Source: Candidatus Kapaibacterium sp.
GTDB lineage: Bacteria > Bacteroidota > Ignavibacteria > Kapaibacteriales > UBA4661
Length of the DNA stretch: 44,383 bases
Reading direction: 5' to 3'
NCBI GenBank assembly: GCA_004292595.1
Contig: RDXM01000097.1
Span: 1-44,383 of the forward strand
Shown here: in pieces, positions 36,192 to 43,639 of the stretch
How positions within the stretch are numbered: the first letter of the stretch is position 1
How the letters are laid out: each line of letters starts with the position of its first letter
Notes under the pieces: model-generated
Seen by the model: the letters and a program-made list of their open reading frames with translations, nothing else
Databases searched by the model: none
Told to the model about the DNA's origin: nothing
Translations under genes and position numbers: made by a program

Positions 36192-36935
36192 ATGAATATT
36201 CTTGTGAGTATTTCGCACGTCCCTGATACGGCAACAAAAATCGTTATCGGCGCAGACGGTAAATCTATTGATTCCAAAGGTGTAAAGTACATCATGAATC
36301 CATATGATGAATTTGCATTAGAAGAAGCCCTTCGTCTCAAGGAAAAAAATGGTGGTACTGTAACCGTTGCGACGGTCGGCAGCGATAGCGCAAAGGACGT
36401 TCTGCGCACGGCACTTGCATTGCAGGTGGACAAAGCAATCTTTTTGAAAGCAGACAACCCTGATTCTTTCGTGGTTGCCAGCAGCATTGCTGAGGTTGCA
36501 AAAGAAGTAAAACCAGATATTATCCTTTTTGGTCGCCAAAGCATTGACTTTGATTCATTCCAAGTTGCGCCCATGGTTGCAGAACTGTTGGATATGCCAT
36601 CGGTTACGATTACATCGAAGTTGGATATTACTGGCACAAGCGTCAGCGCAGAACGCGACATCGAAGGCGGCAAGGAAACAATTTCTACGACGCTTCCGCT
36701 CGTGGTTTCGGCACAAAAAGGACTCAATGAGCCGCGCTATCCGAAACTTCCCGACATCATGAAAGCGAAGTCAAAGCCGATTGAAGAGCGTACTGCGAGT
36801 GCTGCAACAACCCGTATTGAAATTATTGGTATGGAGCTTCCAGCAGCAAAAGGCAAGGGTAAAGTTTTCGGCGATTCAGAAGGCGATATTACAGAACTTG
36901 TAAAACTCTTGCATGAAGAAGCAAAAGTTATCTAA
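36192..36935 (+). CDS. etfB: Electron transfer flavoprotein beta subunit
   Basis: This 247-residue protein is the AMP-binding subunit of ETF, which passes electrons from acyl-CoA and other dehydrogenases to the quinone pool. Family signatures include MNPYDEFALEEALRLKE near 34-50, RQSIDFDSFQVAPMVAELL near 115-133 and EPRYPKLPDIMKAKSKPI near 180-197. I chose the ATG at 36192; a GTG at 36180 is in frame but overlaps the only GGAG. The alpha-subunit gene follows 119 bp downstream. Confidence 0.95.
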   Translation: MNILVSISHVPDTATKIVIGADGKSIDSKGVKYIMNPYDEFALEEALRLKEKNGGTVTVATVGSDSAKDVLRTALALQVDKAIFLKADNPDSFVVASSIAEVAKEVKPDIILFGRQSIDFDSFQVAPMVAELLDMPSVTITSKLDITGTSVSAERDIEGGKETISTTLPLVVSAQKGLNEPRYPKLPDIMKAKSKPIEERTASAATTRIEIIGMELPAAKGKGKVFGDSEGDITELVKLLHEEAKVI

Positions 36936-37054
36936 CGCTGTTGTTTGGCGACAGATATGCAGAGAGCAGTCTCAGCGTGTTTGCAGTTCTCAGCCGTTGG
37001 ATGAAACATCATTTCACAATACGAATCATACACCTCATCATTTTTACATAGACT

Positions 37055-38029
37055 ATGAAAGTTCTTGCTTATCTCGAAGTTCTTGATGGTACGCTCAAAA
37101 AAACAGCGTTTGAGACCATTACAGCCGCACAGGGCATTGCTGCAGCAAGCGGTGGCTCTGTTATTGGTATCGCCATTGGCGCAAATGCTGATGCCGTAAA
37201 GGTAGCCGCAGACTATGGTTTAGCAGACTGCCTTCTGGCGCAGCATGATATTTTAGCAAAGCAGTCTGTTTCTGCCGTTGCTGAAACCCTCGCGCAAGCC
37301 GTAAAAGCCGAAAATGCTGATGTCGTGCTGCTTCCAGCTTCTTCGACAGGCAAAGAGATTGCACCGCGCCTTGCGGTGAAACTCGAAGCGGGCTATGCAC
37401 CCGACAGTATCGCGCTTGCTGTAGAGGGCGGCAATGTGAATGTTACTCGCCCTGTATATGCAGGTAAAGCTCGCTTGACCGTGAAGATTACCACGCCCAA
37501 AAAAGTAATTACCATTCGTCCAAACGTCTTTACCGCAAAAAAAACAGATGCTCCAGCAGCACTCGCTCCACGTGATTTTGCGCCCTCACTCAGCGATACA
37601 CACCTGAAAGCATCGGTGAGTTCGGTGAGCCGCAATCAAGGCAAACTAGATGTTGCAGAGGCGGATATTATTGTTTCTGGTGGTCGTGGATTGAAAGGAC
37701 CAGAAAATTTTCATTTGGTAGAATCTCTTGCAAGCACACTTGGTGCGGCTGTTGGCGCATCTCGCGCAGTCGTAGATGCTGGCTGGAGACCACATGGCGA
37801 GCAAGTTGGGCAGACAGGGAAGACCGTTTCCCCGACGTTGTATGTCGCGGCAGGTATTTCTGGTGCGGTGCAGCATTTGGCAGGGATGTCGTCCTCGAAA
37901 GTGATTGTTGCTATCAATAAAGATAAAGATGCACCAATTTTTCAAATCGCCGATTACGGTATCATTGGCGACACGCTGGAAGTCTTGCCAAAATTAACCG
38001 AAAAAGCAAAAGCAGTTGTTCAGCGATAA
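37055..38029 (+). CDS. etfA: Electron transfer flavoprotein alpha subunit
   Basis: This 324-residue protein is the FAD-binding ETF subunit. The C-terminal FAD domain shows SGGRGLKGPENF near 210, GASRAVVDAGW near 235, QVGQTGKTVSPTLY near 250, AGISGAVQHLAGM near 269 and INKDKDAPIFQIADYGI near 288, in family order. It pairs with etfB to form the heterodimer, and both are probably transcribed from the promoter upstream of etfB. No etf-quinone oxidoreductase gene is in the window. Confidence 0.96.
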   Translation: MKVLAYLEVLDGTLKKTAFETITAAQGIAAASGGSVIGIAIGANADAVKVAADYGLADCLLAQHDILAKQSVSAVAETLAQAVKAENADVVLLPASSTGKEIAPRLAVKLEAGYAPDSIALAVEGGNVNVTRPVYAGKARLTVKITTPKKVITIRPNVFTAKKTDAPAALAPRDFAPSLSDTHLKASVSSVSRNQGKLDVAEADIIVSGGRGLKGPENFHLVESLASTLGAAVGASRAVVDAGWRPHGEQVGQTGKTVSPTLYVAAGISGAVQHLAGMSSSKVIVAINKDKDAPIFQIADYGIIGDTLEVLPKLTEKAKAVVQR

Positions 38030-38080
38030 CAAGAACAGCACCACGGAAAAAGCAAATAAAGTATAAGTATTAAGTTCTTC

Positions 38081-38129
38081 AAAAACCTGATGGGTAAGTT
38101 GTTTTTTCTACAGCCCATCAGGTTTTTTT
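38081..38129 (+). terminator. Rho-independent terminator after etfA
   Basis: AAACCTGATGGG (ending 38094) pairs with CCCATCAGGTTT (from 38114) as a 12-bp stem, followed by a T run. Confidence 0.88.
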
Positions 38130-38367
38130 ATGCGTCTTTGTGCAAGAAATTTTGGGGCAAAAGTGGGCAAAAGTTTATTCTTTCTGCGAAAGAAACTTGA
38201 TTTATCCATGAATTGGTTGTATTTTTCCGTTCCGTATTCATTCGGCATTGAAATATTCAATTCTTGAATGTATTCATCGCTCGTTTTACCGCGCATATCG
38301 CTTGAATGCTTGTTTTTGTCAAGCGAGAATGTGCCTTCCTCACATCAACATCATCAAGGTACGCTCT

Positions 38368-39006
38368 GTGAGTAAAGTACAAGTTGAAATTTTAGGCATT
38401 TCTACCAGCCCGTCTAGTAACGGTGCGTACGCACTTATTTTGCAAGAATCTGACGGTCAGCGCCGGTTGCCGATTGTGATTGGCGCATTTGAGGCACAAG
38501 CAATCGCCCTAGAAATGGAGGGAATTCGTCCACCGCGCCCTATGACACACGACCTATTAAAAAATACGATTGAATTGTTGGGAGCGACACTCGTAGAAGT
38601 AATCATTAATGACCTCAATGATGGGACATTCTATGCGCAACTCATTCTAGATACTACTTCTGGTGAGATTGATTCTCGTCCTAGCGATGCGATTGCGCTA
38701 GCAGTACGCTTCCAAGCACCTATTTTTATTACCGAAGAAGTGATGGGCGAAGCAGGTTTTATTCCTGAAGGCTCGGAAGGCGATGCGCTTATGAGCGATG
38801 AGGATGACGATGAGGATGAGACTGACACCATTTTGCGTGCTGCACAGGCAGAAGCAGAGCAGTCGCAGAAGGAATCGCGCCGACAAAGTAAGCCCAAAAC
38901 GCGCTTGGAAATGCTTCAACAAGAGCTTGATAAAGCTATTGCACAAGAAGATTATGAAAAAGCAGCTGTATTGCGAGATGAAATCAATCAGTTGAACCAA
39001 GGATAA
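38368..39006 (+). CDS. Bifunctional nuclease-domain (DUF151) protein with UVR motif
   Basis: This 212-residue protein joins a BFN/DUF151 domain (about 1-130: VEILGISTSPSSNGAYALILQE, RLPIVIGAFEAQAIALEMEG, SRPSDAIALAVRFQAPIFI) to a very acidic linker (SDEDDDEDETD) and a C-terminal UVR helix pair (about 178-210, LQQELDKAIAQEDYEKAAVLRDEI). DUF151 proteins were reported to have RNase/DNase activity; UVR motifs mediate contacts such as UvrB-UvrC. I favour the GTG at 38368 because AAGGT lies 7 bp upstream and the conserved domain starts there. ATG 38329 and a TTG at 38248 are in frame alternatives. Confidence 0.87.
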   Translation: MSKVQVEILGISTSPSSNGAYALILQESDGQRRLPIVIGAFEAQAIALEMEGIRPPRPMTHDLLKNTIELLGATLVEVIINDLNDGTFYAQLILDTTSGEIDSRPSDAIALAVRFQAPIFITEEVMGEAGFIPEGSEGDALMSDEDDDEDETDTILRAAQAEAEQSQKESRRQSKPKTRLEMLQQELDKAIAQEDYEKAAVLRDEINQLNQG

Positions 39007-39062
39007 ATTTTGAGGGTGGATATTTACAAAAGACTTTATTCCGAATAAACTTTTTTACGAAA

Positions 39063-39082
39063 CAAGGCAGTATGCTGCCTTG
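39063..39082. terminator. Short perfect hairpin after the BFN gene
   Basis: CAAGGCAG and CTGCCTTG form a perfect 8-bp stem around TATG. There is no T run on the plus strand, so it is a weak terminator or processing hairpin. Similar TTATTC-GA-ATAAACT strings flank it at about 39036 and 39101. Confidence 0.4.
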
Positions 39083-39147
39083 CTCCAAAACCCTAAAAAC
39101 CTTATTCGAGATAAACTCTAAAATAAACATCGAAAATGTAAAAAAAA

Positions 39148-39179
39148 TTTGCATACCAAAGAACAATTACGTATATTTG
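39148..39179 (+). promoter_or_regulatory. Putative FCB-type promoter of tRNA-Met
   Basis: TTTG (39148-39151), a 20-nt spacer and TATATTTG (39172-39179) match the Bacteroidota -33/-7 pattern. AAGTCTTG follows directly. The tRNA begins 46 bp after the -7 element. Confidence 0.65.
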
Positions 39180-39224
39180 AAGTCTTGTGATTTTTTACAC
39201 TTTCTGTAAAAAACATTAACGGTT

Positions 39225-39298
39225 GCCGAAGTAGCTCAGGTGGTTAGAGCAATGGAATCATAATCCATGTGTCGGGGGTTCAAGTCCCTCCTTCGGTA
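39225..39298 (+). tRNA. tRNA-Met (CAT anticodon)
   Basis: This 74-nt tRNA has the acceptor stem GCCGAAG/CTTCGGT (G-U at the end pair) and discriminator A. The D stem is GCTC/GAGC, and the anticodon stem ATGGA/TCCAT encloses ATCATAA, giving CAT. The anticodon stem lacks the three G-C pairs of initiator tRNA, so it is elongator Met, or possibly the lysidine-modified Ile tRNA. CCA is not encoded. Confidence 0.93.
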
Positions 39299-39346
39299 CG
39301 AGTTGAGTAGTGGTTTCTCCCCTAACTGCTACGTCAGATGCTCTAG

Positions 39347-39377
39347 CCTGAGTTGGTTCGCCAACTCGGGTTTTTTT
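39347..39377 (+). terminator. Terminator after tRNA-Met with UUCG loop
   Basis: CCTGAGTTGG (39347-39356) and CCAACTCGGG (39361-39370) form a 10-bp stem, one T-G wobble included, closed by the very stable TTCG loop and followed by seven T. Confidence 0.9.
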
Positions 39378-39394
39378 ATTTTAAAGCCTTGTAG

Positions 39395-39429
39395 ATTTGT
39401 CAAACAAATTTGTCAAACAAATTTGTCAA
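39395..39429. repeat. 13-bp tandem repeat upstream of nhaA
   Basis: The unit ATTTGTCAAACAA is present at 39395-39407 and 39408-39420, with a partial copy to 39429. It lies about 60 bp before the nhaA start and could be a regulator-binding array or simple slippage. Confidence 0.6.
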
Positions 39430-39489
39430 TACTACCAACGCTCGTGAGAGCCTCACACAACCTCTGGAATATCTTGTATTTTGAGCCAT

Positions 39490-40839
39490 ATGCAGCCCAA
39501 ATACCCACAAAAAGAAAGCAAGTACAAACGCAGCTTGCAAACACTTCTTCAACCAATAGAACAGTTTATCACAAATGAAGCCTCAAGCGGCTTGCTCTTG
39601 CTCTTGTGCAGTGCGATTGCTCTTCTGTGGGCAAATTCTGCTGGCGGGGAAACGTACCTCCATGTTTGGGAAACACCTGTTTCTATCGGTCTTGGCAACT
39701 CAATCCTCGTCAAATCTCTTCATCACTGGATAAATGATGGCTTGATGGTCATATTTTTCTTTGTTGTTGGATTAGAAATTAAAAGGGAATTGTTGGTTGG
39801 GGAATTATCCAGTATGAAAAAGGCTGCATTGCCCGTCATTGCTGCTTTGGGCGGAATGATTGTCCCAGCCAGTGTGTACGCACTCTTCAATGCGGGTGGG
39901 CGTGGAGCGACAGGCTGGGGGATTCCAATGGCAACGGATATTGCTTTTGCGCTTGGTGTGGTCGCGCTCATGGGCAGCCGCGTCCCATTTGTGCTGAAAG
40001 TATTTTTGACCGCACTTGCGATTGCTGATGACCTTGGTGCAGTTCTCGTCATTGCACTTTTCTACACAAATTCACTCAACATCACCATGCTTGGAGTGGC
40101 GGCGGCTTTGACTGTCCTTGCTTTTCTTGGCAATCACTTCGGTATTCGCAGCATTCTCTTTTACCTTGCTGTTGGCATACTTCTGTGGTGGTGTGTGATG
40201 CAATCAGGCATTCACGCTACGATTGCGGGCGCAGTGTTAGCAATGGCGGTGCCAGCCAAAGAGCGCATTAATGCCGAAGAGTTTGTCAATGAAGCCGAAG
40301 GCTTGATACGAGAATTTGCCCACGAAACCCGTGAAAAAACAAGAGTTTTGGCAAATCAAGCGGCGCAAAGTGCGGTCAAACAGCTTGAAGTTATCTGCGA
40401 AGAAGTCCAAACGCCGCTTTCGCGCTTTGAGTCGAACCTTCACACCAGCGTTGCGTTTGTCATTATGCCGCTTTTCGCGCTTGCTAATGCAGGCGTTCAA
40501 ATGGCGGGCAAGGGCATATGCGAAGCATTGTTCAGCTCGGTATCGGTCGGAATTGCTTTGGGATTATTTCTCGGTAAGCCGCTTGGTATCGTTCTTTTTG
40601 CATGGCTTGCGTGTAAACTCAATCTTGCGTCATTGCCAGAAAATGTTTCGTGGCGCGAACTCATTGCTATTTCATGCTTAGGCGGAATCGGTTTTACGAT
40701 GTCGCTCTTTGTAGAAAATCTTGCCTTTGCAAATAATCCTACACTTGAGACAAGCGCGAAACTTGGCATTTTTTGCGGCTCAATACTTTCTGGCTTGCTG
40801 GGATATTTGCTGTTTCGGATTCGCTCAAAAACGCCATAA
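39490..40839 (+). CDS. nhaA: Na+/H+ antiporter NhaA
   Basis: This 449-residue inner-membrane antiporter exports Na+ (or Li+) in exchange for protons and controls pH and salt balance. It has about 12 helices. The ion-binding pair Asp180-Asp181 is in AIADDLGAV, and the unwound-helix region GIPMATDIAFALGVVALMG and the N-terminal FITNEASSGLLLL are typical. A charged insertion of about 60 residues (roughly 260-320, Glu/Lys-rich) separates the two halves, as in many longer NhaA proteins. ATG 39490 is preferred over a TTG at 39481. The family is normally pH-activated. Confidence 0.95.
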   Translation: MQPKYPQKESKYKRSLQTLLQPIEQFITNEASSGLLLLLCSAIALLWANSAGGETYLHVWETPVSIGLGNSILVKSLHHWINDGLMVIFFFVVGLEIKRELLVGELSSMKKAALPVIAALGGMIVPASVYALFNAGGRGATGWGIPMATDIAFALGVVALMGSRVPFVLKVFLTALAIADDLGAVLVIALFYTNSLNITMLGVAAALTVLAFLGNHFGIRSILFYLAVGILLWWCVMQSGIHATIAGAVLAMAVPAKERINAEEFVNEAEGLIREFAHETREKTRVLANQAAQSAVKQLEVICEEVQTPLSRFESNLHTSVAFVIMPLFALANAGVQMAGKGICEALFSSVSVGIALGLFLGKPLGIVLFAWLACKLNLASLPENVSWRELIAISCLGGIGFTMSLFVENLAFANNPTLETSAKLGIFCGSILSGLLGYLLFRIRSKTP

Positions 40840-40926
40840 TCTTTTGAAAAGAATGGGGATTATGTAAAGTAAAATACATACAATGAAAATTAAACGAAAA
40901 ATTATTTAAAAAATTTGCAGAAAAAA

Positions 40927-40958
40927 TTTGGATAATAATAATCTTCCCCGTATTTTTG
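40927..40958 (+). promoter_or_regulatory. Putative FCB-type promoter of tRNA-Leu
   Basis: TTTG (40927-40930), a 20-nt spacer and TATTTTTG (40951-40958) match the Bacteroidota consensus, followed by AGGTCTCG, which resembles the other tRNA promoters here. Confidence 0.6.
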
Positions 40959-41026
40959 AGGTCTCGTTTAGGTATGCTTAACCGCACAGTTGTCAAAAAG
41001 TAAAAATGCTTCAAGAACAACACACT

Positions 41027-41111
41027 TGCAGGAGTGGCGGAATGGCAGACGCGCTGGACTCAAAATCCTGTGGGCTCTAAACCCGTGTGGGTTCGACTCC
41101 CACCTCCTGTA
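41027..41111 (+). tRNA. tRNA-Leu (CAA anticodon)
   Basis: This 85-nt class II tRNA has the acceptor stem GCAGGAG/CTCCTGT with a terminal G-U and discriminator A. The anticodon loop CTCAAAA gives CAA, and there is a long variable arm. CCA is not encoded. Phage-like genes begin right after it, so its 3' end is a plausible integration site. Confidence 0.95.
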
Positions 41112-41125
41112 CAACCCTCGTGTTG

Positions 41126-41163
41126 AAAACGGCTTCAAACCTCAAAAGTTTGAAGCCGTTTTT
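41126..41163. terminator. Bidirectional terminator between tRNA-Leu and the mobile operon
   Basis: AAAACGGCTTCAAAC (41126-41140) and GTTTGAAGCCGTTTT (41148-41162) form a 15-bp perfect stem with a CTCAAAA loop and T run on both strands. Confidence 0.88.
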
Positions 41164-41183
41164 GTTTTCGTCCTTTTCACGTC

Positions 41184-41759
41184 CTAAACTTTCTCCGTAC
41201 CCCTGACTTTTTCGCCTATTTTCTCCCAAAACGCCTGTGCCGTGTCCTTCATCCGCTCTTGCAATTCTTCATCGCGCACAATCGGCTGCGTGTGCAGCTT
41301 CCAGCCCTTTTCCATCGCACACACATACCCAAATTTCAAACCCAGCACAAACAAGTACCACTGCACTTGATACGCTGCCATTGTCCGCTTCTCTCTCGAC
41401 CAATACTCACAGTTTTTGATTTCCAAAATGGCGTGAGGTGCGGTATCACCGATACAAAGCAAACGGTCAGGCGTTGCCAAATAGATTTCGTCTCGCTTGT
41501 AGAGCCGCTTAGGATTCACGATAGCAAATTCAGGTTTCAAGTTTTTGAACTCCCGCACAATAAACGGTTCAATGTGCTTGCCAATCCGCATTTGTTCTGT
41601 TTCGGTAACGTCGAAGCCTTCGACCTTCGAGCGGTACACATCATCAGCGTTTGCAAACGGGCTTACGCCCATGAGTGCAGCAATATCGCTGCCGCCGATG
41701 CCGCTCCGTCTCTGCTCTCGCCATTTTTTGAGCGAGGTGATTTTTAATTCTTCCAACAT
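41184..41759 (-). CDS. YqaJ-family viral recombinase/exonuclease
   Basis: This 191-residue protein matches the lambda-exonuclease-like YqaJ family, which resects double-stranded DNA ends to feed single-strand annealing in phages and integrative elements. The PD-(D/E)XK site is visible: GIGGSDIAALMGVSPF near 20-35, Glu64 in GKHIEPF, Asp98 in TPDRLL and Glu113-x-Lys115 in ILEIKN, with the Gln-containing YQVQWYL helix further on. It is the last gene of the leftward block. No RecT/Bet annealing protein is recognisable next to it. Confidence 0.88.
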   Translation of the reverse strand: MLEELKITSLKKWREQRRSGIGGSDIAALMGVSPFANADDVYRSKVEGFDVTETEQMRIGKHIEPFIVREFKNLKPEFAIVNPKRLYKRDEIYLATPDRLLCIGDTAPHAILEIKNCEYWSREKRTMAAYQVQWYLFVLGLKFGYVCAMEKGWKLHTQPIVRDEELQERMKDTAQAFWEKIGEKVRGTEKV

Positions 41760-41765
41760 AGTTTT

Positions 41766-41804
41766 GAAAAAAATACACCCGCTTCAACGTTTGCCAAAGC
41801 GGGC
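41766..41804 (-). terminator. Intercistronic hairpin 1 of the mobile operon
   Basis: Read on the minus strand, a GCCCGCTT...AAGCGGGT stem is followed by a T7 run and then the yqaJ start within about 10 nt. Confidence 0.65.
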
Positions 41805-41824
41805 TTTGTTTGTGAGATGGTGAT

Positions 41825-42289
41825 TTAGTGCAGCACTCGTGCTACATGATTCGGCGTAACTTTTTCGCTGCCGTATTTGCTGCGGATGTCGTTGATGTCT
41901 TGCGCCTCGCCGCGAGTACGGGTGCGGTATTCGAGCGCACGAAAGAACCACAACTTTTTCACGGGTGCGAAGCAAAAGCCTTCGCGCTTGAGCGTCTCGC
42001 GGTGAGCGTAAGTGTTTCCGCTCACCCACAGCCATTTGCCGATGATTTCCGGTTCCAAGCCGTCCAAGTGAGCAATCGCCGCAATTTTGTCGCGGTACAA
42101 AAGTTCACTCGCTTCGGCTTCGGTATTGTAATCATCCTGCATCACGCGCCCCAGCATTTGCGCGTACTCGGCGTTCAGTGCCTTCATATCATCCTCATTT
42201 CCTCCACAGTCTGGGTGAAGCTCCTTGCACAGCGCATGATACCGACGTTTGAGGTCGTCCAGCGTAGAAATTCCTTCAAAGTAACGCAT
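41825..42289 (-). CDS. J-domain-like protein of a mobile element
   Basis: This 154-residue protein begins with a J-domain-like helix-HPD-helix (LKRRYHALCKELHPDCGG, HPD at 25-27), which in true J proteins stimulates Hsp70. The C-terminal part has IIGKWLWVSGNTYAHRETLKREGFCFAPVKKLWFFR, the block found in J-domain proteins of plasmids and ICEs. I chose ATG 42289, preceded by AGGAAAG on the minus strand; an ATG at 42313 falls inside the upstream hairpin. Host Hsp70 recruitment for replication is inference. Confidence 0.78.
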   Translation of the reverse strand: MRYFEGISTLDDLKRRYHALCKELHPDCGGNEDDMKALNAEYAQMLGRVMQDDYNTEAEASELLYRDKIAAIAHLDGLEPEIIGKWLWVSGNTYAHRETLKREGFCFAPVKKLWFFRALEYRTRTRGEAQDINDIRSKYGSEKVTPNHVARVLH

Positions 42290-42309
42290 AGTTTTTTTTC
42301 TTTCCTGAA

Positions 42310-42352
42310 ACACAAAAAGCCGCTCCGAATCAGATTCAAAGCGGCTTCCGTG
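42310..42352 (-). terminator. Intercistronic hairpin 2 of the mobile operon
   Basis: On the minus strand AAGCCGCT (42347-42340) and AGCGGCTT (42324-42317) form an 8-bp stem, followed by T5 and an outer ACAC/GTGT pairing. The J-domain gene's ribosome-binding site follows. Confidence 0.7.
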
Positions 42353-42363
42353 TTCAGGTATGC

Positions 42364-42903
42364 TTAGTAAAGCGGTTTAACTTCGTAAATTTTTGCTTTA
42401 CCAATTTCTACTTTGATGCTTTCGGTGTACGTGATTTCAACGGGTGTGCCGCTCGGAATATGTTCAAACTGTTTCCGCAGCGTCACCCCTGCATTTATCC
42501 ATACTTGTTTCAGATTGTCAATCCATGTAACGCCGATAATTTCTTTGCGGTCGTCGCCTTTGCCTTTGACAATCGTTTTTTCGCCCAGATACACACCCCG
42601 CACGGTCTCGCCTTCGGTGGTAAATTCTTTATACTTAGCATTCATCGAAACGCCGCTTTGCATTGTTTCTAAGCGGGAAAGAGCCGATTCCATTGCAAGA
42701 AGTTTTTCAGCAGGAATCAACACTGGAGCGGTCGCAAGTTCGGTTTCCTTCTCCACGCCGCGAGAATCCACGCTGTTCAAAGGCTGTTCCACACTTGTTT
42801 CCAGCACTTCGCCCGTTACGGTATTTACGAGGTCATTGTTTACGAGGGCTACATCTTCGGAAACGATGGTTTCTTTTGCGAGTTTTTGAGTTTTGGTATT
42901 CAT
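42364..42903 (-). CDS. Mobile-element protein of unknown function
   Basis: I do not recognise a family. The 179-residue soluble protein has a polar N-terminal half (about 1-95) and a beta-rich C-terminal half with MNAKYKEFTTEGETVRGVYLG near 97 and ending EITYTESIKVEIGKAKIYEVKPL. The second half looks like a small beta-barrel, which in this context could be a single-strand binding or accessory recombination protein; that is a guess. An AAGGAT ribosome-binding site lies upstream. It is in the leftward operon with yqaJ. Confidence 0.7.
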   Translation of the reverse strand: MNTKTQKLAKETIVSEDVALVNNDLVNTVTGEVLETSVEQPLNSVDSRGVEKETELATAPVLIPAEKLLAMESALSRLETMQSGVSMNAKYKEFTTEGETVRGVYLGEKTIVKGKGDDRKEIIGVTWIDNLKQVWINAGVTLRKQFEHIPSGTPVEITYTESIKVEIGKAKIYEVKPLY

Positions 42904-42920
42904 GGTAAATTATCCTTGAT

Positions 42921-42954
42921 AAAAGCCGCCTACGCTTCATAGTAAGCGGCTTGT
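42921..42954 (-). terminator. Intercistronic hairpin 3 of the mobile operon
   Basis: AAGCCGC and GCGGCTT (42923-42929 and 42946-42952) form a stem with an inner CGCTT/AAGCG alternative pairing, immediately before the ribosome-binding site of the next gene. Confidence 0.6.
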
Positions 42955-42975
42955 GGGAAAAAGAGTGTGTAAAAT

Positions 42976-43197
42976 TTAGCACGGAAAATCTGTGAGCTTC
43001 GCAATAAGCGCAGCAGCTTCTTCAACGGTACAGGTGAGCAAGGAACACAGATGCTCACAGCGAAAATCACGGTGCGCGTAGCACGGCGTGAGAACGGACA
43101 CTTCACACTTGCCCGCTTTGCCAATGCTGGAAAAGTGGAGCGCAACCGTAAAGCCGTCGCGCCGTGCGGCGTTGATAGCCAAAAGGAGTTCAGGCAT
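42976..43197 (-). CDS. Small mobile-element protein, unknown function
   Basis: This 73-residue protein is not assignable to a family. It contains several Cys and His (CEVSVLTPCYAHRDFRCEHLCSL), so metal binding is possible. I chose the ATG at 43197, which overlaps the stop of the preceding gene by 8 bp (translational coupling). The frame continues to 43299, but that would overlap the neighbour by over 100 bp. A competing frame at 42930-43211 is less plausible. Confidence 0.5.
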   Translation of the reverse strand: MPELLLAINAARRDGFTVALHFSSIGKAGKCEVSVLTPCYAHRDFRCEHLCSLLTCTVEEAAALIAKLTDFPC

Positions 43198-43570
43198 TGC
43201 ACACCTCCCACGCTCTTTCATCAAGCTCACGTGCCAAATTGTCCCGCCATCGTAACGATGGCTCAGGTTCAGGGCTGTCAAAGTTTTCATCACTACCAAA
43301 ACTCAAAAAATCACTATCGAAGTACAAGTAATTCAGCCATTCTTGCACATCCGAACAAAATTTCATCACAAACGCCATTTTCACGCGGTCGCCCGATTGC
43401 CAAAATTCTTTCATCGTGCGGATGCTCTCAAGAGCGTTGTGTAATGCCTGTTCGCGCTCAATTTGCGCGAGTTCTTCCGCAGTCGGCAGAAATGGAACGG
43501 GCGAAAAGCCGATGCCGTGCGGTTCTTCTTGCATAGCTTTATCAAGAAGTATATTTTTGGTGTAACTCAT
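43190..43570 (-). CDS. Mobile-element protein of unknown function
   Basis: This 126-residue acidic protein is of unknown family. It has a helical middle (TAEELAQIEREQALHNALESIRTMKEFW) and a Trp-rich region (CSDVQEWLNYLYFDSDF). It overlaps the downstream small gene by 8 bp, the only junction in this operon without a hairpin. The operon context indicates a phage or ICE accessory function. Confidence 0.65.
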   Translation of the reverse strand: MSYTKNILLDKAMQEEPHGIGFSPVPFLPTAEELAQIEREQALHNALESIRTMKEFWQSGDRVKMAFVMKFCSDVQEWLNYLYFDSDFLSFGSDENFDSPEPEPSLRWRDNLARELDERAWEVCNA

Positions 43571-43601
43571 GGTTATAGCTTAAAAAATTGTGAGTAAAAT
43601 C

Positions 43602-43633
43602 GGGCTTGTGAGTGCTACAACACTGACAAGCCC
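43602..43633 (-). terminator. Intercistronic hairpin 4 of the mobile operon
   Basis: GGGCTTGT-g-AGTG and CACT-g-ACAAGCCC form a 12-bp interrupted stem with a 6-nt loop between two operon genes, followed on the minus strand by GATTTTAC. Confidence 0.65.
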
Positions 43634-43639
43634 TTGTTT

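Noticed and set aside
39395-39429. Possible CRISPR array
   Set aside because: The units are 13 bp and contiguous without spacers, and no cas gene is present.
42930-43211. 93-codon alternative frame in the mobile operon
   Set aside because: It overlaps hairpin 3 and lacks coupling; the 73-residue frame starts within the preceding stop and fits the operon better.
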